Assembly: GCF_021347895.1 (NCBI RefSeq)
Contig: NC_067120.1
Coordinates: forward strand, 14,245,361-14,309,360
Source of the DNA: Acanthochromis polyacanthus
Taxonomy: Eukaryota > Chordata > Actinopteri > Pomacentridae
Length of the DNA stretch: 64,000 nucleotides
Reading direction: 5' to 3'
Shown: piece after piece, positions 1-20,725 of the stretch
Layout: every line of letters starts with the position of its first letter
Numbering within the stretch: the stretch's first letter is position 1
Made by a program: the position numbers and the translations under genes
Notes under the pieces: model-generated
What the model was told of the DNA's origin: nothing
The model's database searches: none
What the model saw: only the letters and a program-made list of their open reading frames with translations

Positions 1-32
1 CTTGTTGTTTTTGACTTATGCGTATTTTGCAG

Positions 33-413
33 TTGGTTACTCAATACCCTGACTTTTTCCCCTCCTCTGACTCACCAGACCTCCCGGACACCCCAGTGGA
101 TCTAATCATTAATTGTCTGGACTGCCATGAGAACACATTCCTGATGGATCAACCTTGGTACCGGGCCGCTGCAGACTGGGCTAACCAGAACAGAGCGCCG
201 GTGCTCAGCTTAGACCCTCCTGTTAGTGGACAGGGGCAGGCAGTCGAGGCCAAATGGTCCCTCTCACTTTGCCTCCCGCTCCCTCTGGCTGAGGGGGCTG
301 GCAGGGTTTACCTGTGTGACATAGGTGTTCCTCGCCAGGTGTTCCAGGAAGTTGGAATCAAATACCATTCTCCCTTTGGCTGCAAATTCGTCATCCCCCT
401 GCACTCTGCGTAA
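33..413 (+). CDS. edc3: Enhancer of mRNA-decapping protein 3, last coding exon (5' partial)
   Basis: EDC3 is a P-body scaffold that stimulates DCP2-dependent mRNA decapping. This exon encodes the last 126 residues and ends in a TAA at 411-413. It is the end of the YjeF_N-like domain that makes EDC3 dimerise. The peptide runs from VTQYPDFFP through DLIINCLD-type, QPWYRAAADWANQNRAP and GCKFVIPLHSA stretches, which match the end of vertebrate EDC3 as I know it. A pyrimidine-rich acceptor ends in AG at 31-32 and the exon opens in phase 0, so the in-frame ATG at 18 is intronic and not a start. The earlier exons lie outside the window. CSK follows on the same strand. Identity is firm; only the position of upstream exons is unseen. 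Confidence 0.93.
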   Translation: MVTQYPDFFPSSDSPDLPDTPVDLIINCLDCHENTFLMDQPWYRAAADWANQNRAPVLSLDPPVSGQGQAVEAKWSLSLCLPLPLAEGAGRVYLCDIGVPRQVFQEVGIKYHSPFGCKFVIPLHSA

Positions 414-2890
414 AGGGTCCACTGGTCGTCATGGCAGATCAAATCTTTCACCCTCCTCAACCTTTTGGGTTTTGATGCCTTATATTCCACAGCATCAGCT
501 GTTTTTCAGTTTCTAACTCAGCATCTGAATGGGACTTTTCCTTCATACTGCAGCACCACTGTTTGGTAAATTCATTGTACAAGGATTTCGTGCATGTTGA
601 TGGAGAAGATCTCAAATCTTTATTGAAAGACGGATGTCTTGATTACTGGAGGCAATAGCAGATAGTGTAGATAGATTAAAATCAGTTATTGAAATGTACA
701 ACTGAAGTGTCAAAGATTATGTGATATAAAATTCAGTTTTAAATTGAGTAGGACAATCTCTGACTTGTAACAGAAAAGTTCTAAATATCTTTCAAATCTA
801 ATTGAGTTTCAAAGCCATCAGGTAAAGTAACAGATCCGCCATATAATACAGGCACATGCAGAAATCCAGTTTACACTGGTGTTTCCATTGCTAATGTCTT
901 TGTTTATAGCCTGCCATACTTTGCAGCACTCAGTTACTGTTGTCTGATGTTTTTTGAAAAAAAGAAAAAATATATCTAAGCTAATGTGAAGAATTTGTCA
1001 TTTATAAACATAATAGGTCTTCAAGTTAAATCTTTGTTGAATGGGGCAGCTACTGGATGGAGATCCAGACAACTGTGGTGAACTAGGCTGTGATAAGGGC
1101 TCTCATAATATGGCACAGCATGTAACATCTACTGCATCTTATTGTTCAGTGATATTTTGGTGCAAGATAACTTTGCTCACTTCTTTTTGGTTCAGTGCTG
1201 CCAGAGGAAGGGTCACACCAGTGTGTTTGAAAGTGAAGTACAGCTCATTCAAAAATATGTAGCCTTACAGGATGCAGGTTGTAGATTTTCCTACAGTTCT
1301 ATATCGACATTGTTTTTCATTCATTTCTGTAAAACATAAAAATTAATTAGCACTCAATCAGTTGCGTTGTGTAATCTCTCACAGGAACATCAAGTCTGTT
1401 AGTTTTTAACCATGTTGCATCATTGTTGCTTGGTAGTGCAGCTTAAACTGTTCAGAAGCCTGTGTTGCATTACATTACCAAGAAGTGATGCAGACTTGAC
1501 GTGGGCTTGATTACACAACTAGAGCGGAAACACATTTTGCAGTAAACAGTTTTTTTTTCTGTTGTACAGAAGTTAATAGAAGCCTGAAAAGTTGACAGAA
1601 TGCACCCAACAGTGAGGTAAAATATTAGTGATATGACCTAAAAACACTGATATGACCCTTCGTGTTTACACATTTTAACCATGCAGGTTAAAATGTCTTT
1701 TTTTTTTGTAAAGGAAAGTCATAACCGACGGAAATAGGGTGAGCAGTTTCTATGTGGAGTTCAAATACGTGTTGATTTGCTCTAGTCTCCACACAAGATG
1801 CACTGTGTTCCTACCAATAAGATTTGGTTGTTGAGAAAGTGCTGAAAACGATTCTGAAATGACAATCTATTCTGTTCCTGTGGGTTTCTTTTTGGATGTT
1901 TTGCTGGTATTTCCCAGTACAGCATGGACTGTAAAATACAACTCAAGAAGAGCTGCTCATGTTGTGCTGCTGTTTGAAGAAGTCAAACATTCTGCTTTCG
2001 GATCACGCTACTTTAATATGTATCCACAACTGGGACCATATTGTTTTTCGAGTACAGCAAACGTCAATGGATTTTTTTTTTTCCTCACCAACACATCCTT
2101 AATTTGAAGATAGATTGTGCATTGTTAAGTCAGTGTTGTCCTGAAAAGGCTAAATTCAAGCACTTAACTGAAAGTGAAGCACTCTTTATTCCATGTGTTT
2201 GGTCCACATGTTAACATCTGAGGATTAAAACCTTCAATACATTTTCTGTATTTCCTCTGTGCACATGAATCTGCGCAGGGTCCACTCACTGATTCAGTGA
2301 AACTTGCTTTCATGCACAATGGTTTTGTCCTTTCTCCAACATTCCTCTGGCCTGATGTGTAATGTCACATCTGTTGAGACAAGTCTGGCTTGGAAACATC
2401 AGCCAGTGTTACTGAATGTGAATAAAGCGAGTTTTGTTCGTGTTTGGCCACCAGGAGGCAACGAAATCAAGAGTTTGGTGGCTCTTCCTTATTCTGCTGC
2501 AACGGTAGCTATGTGTACTTGACGCTGTTTTCTGAAATAATGGTGTTCTAACTTTCCAGAATGTGAACAGTCAGGAGGCAGGGTTGGATTTGACTTTTTG
2601 GCAGGGAAACACCTGCTCTTTAAAAGTCACTAATGCCACTTCAGATGGATTAAATTAGTTTACATGTTCAGTGTTTCTGCAAGTGGGTGTCAAGTCTTTG
2701 CACCATCACTTTACAGTTCAGAAAAATGCCAGTAAATAAACTCTGTGAGGTTTAGTCTCCACAGGACGGCTCTTTGTTTTGGGATCGAAGTTCACTGTCA
2801 GGGTTCTTGTGCAAAAAATACTGTGCAGTCCTCATGTGTTATATCTGCAGATTGAACCAATAATAATAATAAAAAAGAACAATCACCACT
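414..2890 (+). other. edc3: EDC3 3' UTR and poly(A) signal
   Basis: No coding exon is recognisable here. The stretch is AT-rich, has only short unconserved ORFs, and ends with an AATAAA at 2868-2873 followed by a T/GT-rich tract near 2887-2902. I read it as a long 3' UTR of EDC3. An alternative AATAAA lies near 2735. The extent is inference. Confidence 0.55.
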
Positions 2891-2989
2891 GTTTGTCCCC
2901 TTTTGTGGAATTTTTGTAAACTTTGCCTGATTGATGATCATATTCCTTCAACTTGGTTGAAATGGATCGTTTGATCGCCTATTTTTAGC

Positions 2990-3495
2990 CGGACTGTCAT
3001 TAACGCGCATGTGCAATGCGAAATCAAGGTGGGGCAAAGAAACTTGAATGTTTCTGACGGGGAAAAGGAGCAGAGCAGCCTGGAGCAGACTCAAATCAGT
3101 CTGAGGCGCTTTTAGTGAACCGCTGCGAATCATTTTGTAGCTGAAAGTTTGTTTGATTCTCCTCTTGAAGCTGAACCATCATCGAGGCGGCAGAGACAAA
3201 CCTGCACTGAGCTTCTTATTCCATTTATCAGTCTGCTTTGTAAATAATGCTGAAAGGAGACGCACCAGCAGACAGTCTCAGCTGGTTGTGTTGATCTGCT
3301 TTTGGACTTCTGAAGCTTCACCTGAGACACGTTTCACTTCCTACTCATCAGGATTTGATGTTTCTCAGCCTCGACTGTCGGTGTTTTATTCCGTGAATGG
3401 GACTTTGCGTGCAGTGGTTCAGATGAAAGCAGACGTCGGGAAGTAGCTGGATCACCTGTTATCGCCTCAAATCGCTTGTTTTTACCTGCGAACAG
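2990..3495 (+). promoter_or_regulatory. csk: Probable CSK promoter and noncoding exon 1
   Basis: The sequence becomes richer in G+C and CpG than its flanks and ends at a strong splice donor, AACAG|GTAAGA, with GT at 3496-3497. No long conserved frame is present. The next exon downstream on this strand is the CSK exon carrying the start codon, so this is read as a 5' UTR exon plus core promoter. The transcription start is not visible; the exon may begin anywhere from about 3000 to 3300. Confidence 0.5.
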
Positions 3496-5265
3496 GTAAG
3501 ATCTGGAGTTTGACAATGTGCCATGAAGTAAATCTGTCTAACATATAACATATGGGCCAATCAGCGGGATCAGTTTTTGTTATTTTAACCAGAATGACAG
3601 CTCTGATGAAGATAACTTTTATCAGAATGCACTGGAGTGCGAGGTACATACTGATCTATCCAGACAAAATTTCATCCAGTGGTTGCATCTCAAATTTATT
3701 CACAGGAAAGCTAACACAGATTGGGTGATTTCTAGACAGACAAGGCCTTCCTCCTCCTTCAAGTTTCTGCTACTGCCTCTGACTTCCTGGGGTGAAGAAG
3801 CTGCATCATGCAGCTCCAAAAAACATTGTTCTGTCAGAACATGCTAGATAAAGGTGCTGATAATGAAGCTTATCTGCTTGGGGAGCATTAATCACAGATG
3901 TCATGGAGTTTGGGACCTTTACGCTCAATATTTGAAGCTGCTGCTGGCTTTCTAATGCCATCTGCCCCTACAGAAATGTGCACAATTGCAGCAGAGTGGT
4001 GTTATTAAATGATAATGCCGCTCCTTATTTACTCTATTATTTTCGGTAGACATTGTTAAATCTGCCAAAGCAACCAGTGCATTAAAAGAAAGTGCCAAAC
4101 AGAAAAAAAATCCACTAAAGCAGCTAGGGAGAAACCCAGGAACCTCCAGGGTCTTCTTCAGGGTGATGCCCCTCTGGATGAAACAGGACTTCCCTCCTTT
4201 TCTGAAAAAGCTGCACAGCCATAGAGCTTTTCCCACCAAGGATTTTTCTCTTACAGTGTGACAAAACTGTGAAGAAAGCTGCAGAAACGAGGTGAAGAGA
4301 GCTAGTGAAACCACAGCAAAGCGTAGCAGCTTCTCTGTAATGTGTCATGCGTGGCTGCATCAGCAGAGCAGCTTTGCACTGCATAGTGTGCATAGTTCTG
4401 CTGCAAGGAAGTGTCCGTCTGTCTGCTGCTCACACACAGCAGCTTTGACTTATATGGTGCCTTTTTTGTGTGTTTACTCCATAAAAGCAACACTCTCAAA
4501 AGTACCATCAGTGTGAGGAGGCTCATGGCGTCATTTGAACTTTGGTTGGCAGTAAAATTCAAAGTTCACTGTGATGGCTGGATGCCAAATTAAAGGGGAT
4601 TGCCCTGACTAGCAGTCATTGATTTTTCTCTTCCTGCTGCTCTGAAAACAACTTTGTTTCACAGAGTTAAGCTTTGTGTTTATTTATGATAAACAGGTGC
4701 TATTTTAGGTGGACCGTGTAATTTGTTTTCATGCCTGTATTACAGAGTCTTGCTGGAAAAAAGTGTCAGTCATTAAAGTGATACAATGATAGCTTGTATT
4801 GCAGGGCCAACCACTGGACTTGTACTTCCTCTCTCAGATTCTGCAGACAGTTGTTTCAGTGAACCGCACTGTTGCACCGGAGTCCAGCTGTTGTCCTGGA
4901 GGCAGAGGTGATTTCCTTCTCTGAGGAAAACATCTGCCGGCTGTAGGGCCCAGCTGGGGGAACTGTTGGCATGCACGCCTTCTCGCTGTCCTTCCATTCT
5001 TGCCACTCATTGTGTCTGTTTGTGTACCTGCGAGATGAAAGCTCAGTGGATATGGACAGAAATCGTCATTTCCTCGTCTGTCCCCTTGTTCTGCCACCCT
5101 GCTGCTGTAATAGTGGTGATAACAGGGCAGCAGCATCAAAGCAGCTACTCGGTATCCTGAGGCTGGAGGGTCAGGATGAGGCCCGGATCATCCTGCTGCA
5201 TGTACTGAAGGAACCGGAGCACAGAAACAGACACACAATGCTCAGTGTGTCGCTCACTGGTTTAA

Positions 5266-5800
5266 CCTTCCTCTTGTCCTCATTTACGGGCACCAAAAAA
5301 TATTGTTTCCTTGCCTGAAAAAAATCCAAAAATTCAGCAAAAAAATACCCCAAATTTTTGAAAATTTGCAAAACCTTCAGGGAGAAAATGACAATAATTC
5401 CTTAAAAGTTTCCCTTAAAAGTTTTATTTTTAAAAATCCCCCAAATTTGGCAAGAAAATTCTTTTAAATATTTTCAAAAAATGAGTAAAAGTCTTCCAAA
5501 ATTATCTAAAGGGATTACATATATATCAGTAAAACTTCTAATATTTTCTTTAAGGAGATTCACACAAAAAATCAACCAAAATCCAGCAGATTTTGCTGGA
5601 TTTTGGTTGATTTTTTTAATGAATGTTCTTAAGAAGCATTTTTAACATTTCTTTATTCCACCAAATAAAGTTCAAAGATTTCCCAAAAATGTTGAAAATG
5701 TGGACATCAGAAGTTTCACTGCAAAAATATATATATATTTTTCCCCACATTTTCAAACTTTAAAATGTATCAATTTTGACCCGCAGGACGACACAAGGGC
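5266..5800 (-). mobile_element. Non-autonomous TTAA-flanked DNA element (MITE), copy 1
   Basis: The left end follows TTAA (5262-5265) and reads CCTTCCTCTTGTCCTC. The right end reads GACGACACAAGGG next to a degenerate CTAA. The ends are imperfect inverted repeats. The interior is AT-rich and noncoding. It matches the element at 36680-37310 in inverted orientation over most of its length. TTAA with CCC/GGG ends is typical of the piggyBac superfamily, but that assignment is inference. Confidence 0.6.
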
Positions 5801-7164
5801 TAAGTAGTATATTCAGATCCTTTACTTTGGGAAAATTGAGAGTACAGTAATGCAAAAAGACTACACGTTAAAATGATGGACATGTCGCATAAAAAGAAAC
5901 AATTTTCCAAGGTTTACATTCCCAAAACCTAAGTAAAGTACAATACTTTCCACCACAGAGGATATCTATGGCGGTCTGTCTATCTTTGTTGTTGTTCAAG
6001 TATCAAAATCGCACATGATGGTTGTTTTGAGGTGGAAAACGTCACTTGATTGTATGACTTTTGCAGCACTGTGCTTTCACAGATCCTGTCTGCAGGTAGA
6101 GGAGGGAGTGGCAGATTCAAACAAGGCCAGAGAAGATATTTCTGCATTCCTGTCCCATCTTGCTTTGTGTTGTTCAGACTGCGACTGACTTGCATAAGAC
6201 AAGAGTCAGCTGTGGATCAACAGGTTTGGTTTGAACAATGGTATTGTTATGGCAGACTAAAATATGTAGGATTATACTGTCGTAGCTGTGAGAACTTTGA
6301 AGTGATTTGTCAGTCCTTATCAGCTTTTAAGTTTGGACTAATAGATTGTGCTGTTTGTGCTCTTTCCTGACTCCATTTAGGTTCATTGTGTCAGTGAGTT
6401 TGTTGGTTTCCTGTTGCTTTCAGGAGTTAATTTCCTGCATCACTTCTCTAACAGACACTATCTCTCACTCGGATGTACTAATTTGTGCTTTGCGTGCACA
6501 CAGTCATGCCATTGTTAAGTATTTGTGAGGTTTTGTTTATCCATATTCAAAGTAGAATTCACTTGGTGATAATGGAGCAGTAAAAACAAGTTGACTGTGC
6601 AGAACTTGGAGAGTAAAATTCACACTTTGAGCTGAATCGAGCCATCGCTGCCCTTAAAGCTGCTCACTGAGCAGACTGATGATGATGGACTTCTCAGTGA
6701 GACCGAGGTCAGTAGAAACTTGACCGACTCACAATGACAGTCCTTGTGTGCTTCCTGAAAAGAGCAAGCTGTGGTTCCATGTGGAGCTCTCTGGAAATGG
6801 CAGTGTGACTCTTTGACAGACTGAGTTCAGTCCCGTTCACTCGGCTGCCGGTGGCCTGTTGCTGAGATGCATTCAGTGTCCCAGCACAGATTAATTTGGA
6901 AGTGCTCTTGTGTGGCAGCTTTGGCCCCGCTGATCCATTCCTCTCTTGGTGAGATCTTTCACCAGGGCCTCTGACATATTCTGTCACAATCAGCAAATTC
7001 TGATGGCTTTGCTAGTTGCAGAATATCATGAGCAGGCTTTCCTGTTTCAAGGTGTAACTCACACTGACGTAGATGAAATGTCAGTCGTATTTGTAGCAAG
7101 TAGCAACATGACTGTAGGCATGTCATTTTTGGCTTAAACACAGTGTCCAGACTTGAAATGAAAA

Positions 7165-7530
7165 GTCAAAAAATCCTTACATCTGATACATTGTGGAAAA
7201 TCCTTTCCAGTAACTGACTGAAGGCTGCAGCCCACTGACATCAGAAGATGCTTTATGTCTTCTCTGGTGATGCTCTTTCAGGTCTTCACTGCAGCCACCT
7301 TCAGCTCGTGCTTGTTGGCCAATCATATTGAGATTAGGCGATTGAATCCGGCAGCCCAGGATATTTCACCTCCTCACTTTGAAAAGCCTTTAGTTGATCT
7401 GGCTGTATGTTCAGGATCATTGTCCTGCTGAAAGATGGAATGTGGTCCAGTGAATTTTGATGTGTTTGACTGAATCTGGGCTCACAGAATCCCTCTGTAT
7501 TTAATGGCATTCATCCTGAGGCACTTATGG
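7165..7530 (-). pseudogene. Decayed Tc1-like transposase C-terminal fragment
   Basis: Reading the minus strand gives broken but recognisable Tc1 transposase pieces: MNAIKYRGIL near 7520-7490, FQQDNDPEHTARSTK near 7447-7400 (around the second catalytic Asp), and NKHELKVAAVKT then KSITREDIKHLLMSVG near 7320-7220. Stops and frame shifts separate them. The order fits the end of a Tc1/mariner-type transposase. No terminal repeats were identified. This is an old, inactive remnant. Confidence 0.7.
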
Positions 7531-10031
7531 GCTCTTTTGTGCATGAAATAACATTAAAAGAAAACAAAGCTGCTTTGAACTCATTTAGTAGCCAAAAATG
7601 TCCAATCACTTTTGACCTCTTTCATTTTTGGCACTATTTGTGAAAAGATATATATCTTATACACAGCTCTCTACGATGATGTAAACCACTCACATTAACA
7701 CAGACATTTGGCACTTTAATGTAACAGCCATCATTCTATTTTAATTTGAGTGTGATGAAGCACAGAGCCCAAAGAAGAAAACATCTCAGTCTGGGCTGGA
7801 TCTCATCAGCTATTAGATGCTTTTGTGAGGAACTTTTATTCAGATTTTCATGGTCTACAAACAATGAATCTTTCTGACTTTAGTGAACCTGGGACTTCAC
7901 TTCTAGTGCCACCAGCAGATTTACATTTTTAGTGAAATGTCTCAACACTGGACATTGGATTCTTTTGTGAAATTTAGTCACACTTGCAGCATTCCAATGC
8001 TAAGAATGTATAGTTCGGATAGTTTACATGCTAACCAGAAGAGCAGTCGAGGAGCACAGTCCTCTGAGGTCAATTCCTCGTGTCACATTGCTGAAGAAGA
8101 TGATCCAGATCAGCACCAAAATGTATGAATGGATGAAATGGATTCTTTGTTTGAGCATACGCCACCTCTTCACCACGTTTCATGAAATTTAGCCAGAGCA
8201 TTTTTGCATAATCTTGTATTCAGACAAATAGTCAGGCTGACAGACGACACTGAAAACAAACCAGCACTGAACCATGTATAGCAGAAGCTGAAGGGAGTGT
8301 CATTTGCTTCGTGGGTATTTAGTTGTCAACCACAGTATTGGACCGAAAGAAAGTTTTTCTTGACGGTGACGTTAAAGGGAAAATCAGGGGGTCACCATAT
8401 CTGTTCAGAAATCACCCTCCGGGCACCATGAACACATGTACAATATTACATAGCAACACGTGCAATGGTTAGTTAAGTTATGTCAGTCTGAATGCGATGG
8501 CCTGACCAACAAACCAAAAGAGCCATCCTCAGAGCCACACCTCTGGCATGGCTAAAAATATTATATCTACACAAAATGTTTTTGATTTTTTTCAGATTTC
8601 TTTGCATACTGTTTTTTCTTGTGTAGTACTGGATAGTCTTAGACTTTCAGGACTCACTTTCCTGGAGCTACTCATGCCACAAGCCAGAATTACTCTGGTG
8701 TATCCAGTTAGATTTTCTTTCCAGTATTTTCTACAGTCTCAGAAGGCTGCTGTGGACTTGTGTTCTTGTTTTTCTTCTTGACCCCCTGCACCATGTGAAA
8801 TGTAACATAGAGGAGAAGGGCTGGGATGAGCAGAGAGGGACTGCTCTTGCTGGGCTGATGGCTGTGAGAAATGTGTCCAGATAATTTTGTCCCTCGATGC
8901 AGAGGACAGCTGCAGTGCTCTGTAGGGGACGACATCGGTCACATCCTCATCATACTCGGTGACGAGAGTTCTCTCTGGGACACATTAGAGTCTCACATTT
9001 GCTCTCTGTGAAAAGGCATAGAATGTCAGATTATGTTTTTGAATGAAGACAGCTGCTTTTTTTAAAGGTTAAAAGCAGAGAATGTGTTGTGTCTCTCATG
9101 TTTGAAAGCGCCCCGCCCTAACGTTGGAATATTCTAAATCTGGGATGTCGTATAGGAAGTTGACTGCACATGTCGAAGGATGTGACCTCATGTAAAGTGA
9201 GTTTATCAGAGCCAGGATTTTCCCTGAGCTCTGACCACTGAGCCCTGCCACTTCTCCCTGGGAACTGATAGAGGACGAGAGGAAGTGGGGTTTTCTGGGG
9301 GTGGAGGGAGCGGAGATGTTGAGCATGACTTAATCCACAGGTCATCATTTAACTATGACGCCTCTGCTCGCATCTATTGTGAATGTATTATGGAAACAGA
9401 GTCCCCAGGGTGACTCAATCCTACGGTTACTGTCGCAGTGGCTGCTTTATTGACATAAAGAAACTCTGGGCTGGATGAGTCCCTTGGGCCTGGTCAGATC
9501 TCACCACAAGTTTGCATTCCAGCGTTGGAAGAGAGCTATCTTGATTCCTACAAGGCCCCATCGCTGGGGCTAAGATGGAGAACCAGTATGTGGCTTTTTT
9601 AGTTCAAAATGAAGCAGATTTCAATAAGAAATGCAAAGTACATTAAGGTTTCCTCTTTTTATTGATTGTCTTATTTCAAAATTCAGATTTCTAACTTTGC
9701 ATCTGATGCTCTTGATTTGTTAAGACACTGAAAGTTTCTCTTCATAAATACAGTTGCCCTACGTCATGGAAACCTTCTGCACCAGTTGTGAAAGTGTGAT
9801 TAAAAAAAGAAGACTTGTTATTTCTGCTTTCTGTATGAGGGAGTTATTTTTACCATCACTGACTGTGCTGAGTCTACTCTAGTGCGCTCTGATGATGGCT
9901 GGTCTGTTTGCTATGCACCTCTGCACAGTGAAAACCATTAATGCATTGTCTTTCCTGAGAATTTGTTTGTGGTGAAGTGAATGTTTTTGAAGTCAGAGCT
10001 TCCTACTCACTTACTCTGTTTCTCTTCATAG

Positions 10032-10119
10032 GTACTGTGCTGTACATGCGTGTGTGTTTACCAGCTCTAATGGTAGCAGCTAGAAAACCTCGCCTGTGAG
10101 AGGATCCAACCACCTCACC

Positions 10120-10134
<15 letters not shown>
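10032..10134 (+). other. csk: CSK exon 2: 5' UTR with uORF, then start codon
   Basis: The acceptor AG is at 10030-10031 and the donor GTAAGA begins at 10135. The first 88 bases are 5' UTR. They contain an upstream ORF (10046-10099, 17 codons plus TGA, with a second in-frame ATG at 10070) ending 20 bases before the CSK ATG at 10120-10122. The main start context is CTCACCATGA, with a C at -3. Confidence 0.75.
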
Positions 10135-18686
<8,552 letters not shown>

Positions 18687-19575
18687 GAGATCTGACAGAA
18701 CAGACAACGAGAGTGACTTTCCTCTTCCTTCATTTTGACCACTGGGACCATCGTCTGGGATGGAAAAAAAAAAAGTCTCAAGATCTGTATTATTTGGCAA
18801 ATTTCACAACAAATAGTATTTTCATCAACTGTATCCTTCTTAGTGACGTCCTTCACGTCAGGCTGTTCACACGGCAGCCACTCTTAATGGGCATCAGGTT
18901 CATCGTGTCTTCCTGCACTCTGTTATTAAGAGTGAATGATTAACTGTCATATCGACGCGTCTTTCCTTAGACACAGTGCTGCCTCAGAGCCGTAGTGCCT
19001 TGACAGGTTTCCATATCTTTTATGTCCTTTACACTGATATCTTTTGTCATATTGAGTACATCCTTTAATTTTAGAAACTTGTATAAAGTACCATCATTTG
19101 ACTCAGCTGACTGAATCCACAGTATCCGTTTAAACAGGAAAGATGCTTCAAAAGTAGGAATACAGTTTTGATACGTCATTGCTCGCTGTTATTTTTTTTT
19201 TAGTTTTTTTAAAGTTTCCAGGTACACCTTTTTGCATGAATGTGGGATTATTTTGTTGAAAAGACTAAATTAAAATAACTGTAATTATGCAACTTTATTT
19301 TTCATCGTTGAATAATATTAAATGTGTAATTCCTACTCTCTTATCCCTCTGTAAGTAAACAAGGAACCACCAGTACTGTTATAACAACACTGTTCAATTT
19401 GGTAGATGGAATTTTCATGGCCAAACTTTTCCCAACCATCATAAAGTGTCTTGCAATGCAAATCTTTTGATCTAATCAAACTATGGGGAATTTTGTATGC
19501 AGGAGAAAAAGAGAATGTTAATAAATGTAGTGTGCTGCCATTTTTGACAATAAAAATATTTTGAAAATGTTTTGC
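18687..19575 (+). other. csk: CSK 3' UTR with candidate poly(A) signal
   Basis: Noncoding sequence after the TGA at 18684-18686. AATAAA at 19549-19554 is followed by a TG/T-rich stretch, so the message probably ends near 19575. The following AT-rich sequence up to 20640 contains nothing I recognise and may include longer 3' ends. Confidence 0.55.
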
Positions 19576-20639
19576 TTCAAGAGTCATTTTTTAAGCATCC
19601 TTTTTGACATCTGATTTTTGTGAGTTAACATTTTGCCATCCATAAAGGACTTTTTTTTTCCATAGTACCTAAAAGAAGAAGCCTATAATATTATACAAAT
19701 ACTGTACTTAATTGTTACAAATGACACTGTACGCTTTAGTTTTTATTCTGCGTATTTGCAGATCACCTTTATGTAGCAATACTGTTTCTTACAGTGAAAA
19801 TTTAAATGTACGAATTTCCCTTTCGCTTTTATCATTTCCTATTACTACTTTTAGGATCTGAATACTTTATATACACTTTCATGGACTTGTCTTTTGTATT
19901 TAATATGAGTCAATTTTACAATTTTATGACATTTTGATTCCATACGTTGTCTCCATACATGCATTTAGATGTTTATTTTCTTACTAATTTTCCTTTTTTA
20001 TTGCCGATTCATGCAAACTGAAGCATATTTGAGATAATACCTATTATGCATTTTTTTTCTCTTGCCACTGACAGTATTTTCTGATTTATGGATTAGTAAA
20101 AAAAAAAGATAAAATTCCTTCTGTACAAACCTTTGACACTAATATTTCAGAGAGAGGAAGCAAAAATTTTGAAGCTGGTTTAATCAAGTGTACAATTTTG
20201 TGTCTGGAAATAATGTAATGCTTTTAGATGCGTAATACCTTGTTTGTTCAAAATTTGTAAGAAAAATGGCATTATCAAACTGCAAGCAATCTGCTATCAA
20301 TCAATCAATCAATTTTTTTTATCCTATTCACCTTTAATGTCTCCCTTTAAAAGTTATAAAACTAACGTTGATCAAAACAAGGCAACAAAACACATTTTAA
20401 AACAACATAAATGTTTTTTTATCATGGGGGGGGAGGTGTTAGATAAATATAACAATGTATGTTTTTGTTAATTTGTTAATTAGAATTTTTTTCTGAAAAG
20501 AAATAAATAAGAAAGTTAATACATAAATGTCGCTGTTTTATCATGTAGTAACAAAAGTTGTAGCGTAGCGGAACCTCACCGCGGGAACCCTCTGCAGCAG
20601 AGGAGCTTAAATTTTGTTGCACTTTCTGGTGCTGCACGA

Positions 20640-20725
20640 ATATGTGGACTGAACACAAAGGCGAGTTTTAGGGCAGAAACAGAGCAGGACTCACAGACCA
20701 GCTCAGACTTTTCTTTTACTTTGTG
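20640..20725 (+). promoter_or_regulatory. adal: Probable ADAL promoter-proximal region and 5' UTR
   Basis: This is the short region before the ADAL ATG. It is locally richer in G+C than the preceding 1 kb. No TATA box or defined initiator can be pointed to. It is placed here only because the start codon follows at 20726. Confidence 0.35.

Larger units (their letters stand above)
3496..10031 (+). other. csk: CSK intron 1 (long, with repeat remnants)
   Basis: This is a 6.5 kb intron between the noncoding exon and the ATG exon. It holds a TTAA-type miniature element (5266-5800) and a decayed Tc1-like fragment (about 7165-7530), listed separately. I see no coding exon or RNA gene in the rest. 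Confidence 0.6.

Noticed and set aside
18..32. ATG at 18 as a gene start.
   Set aside because: It lies in the polypyrimidine tract before the acceptor AG at 31-32, and EDC3 homology continues upstream in the family.
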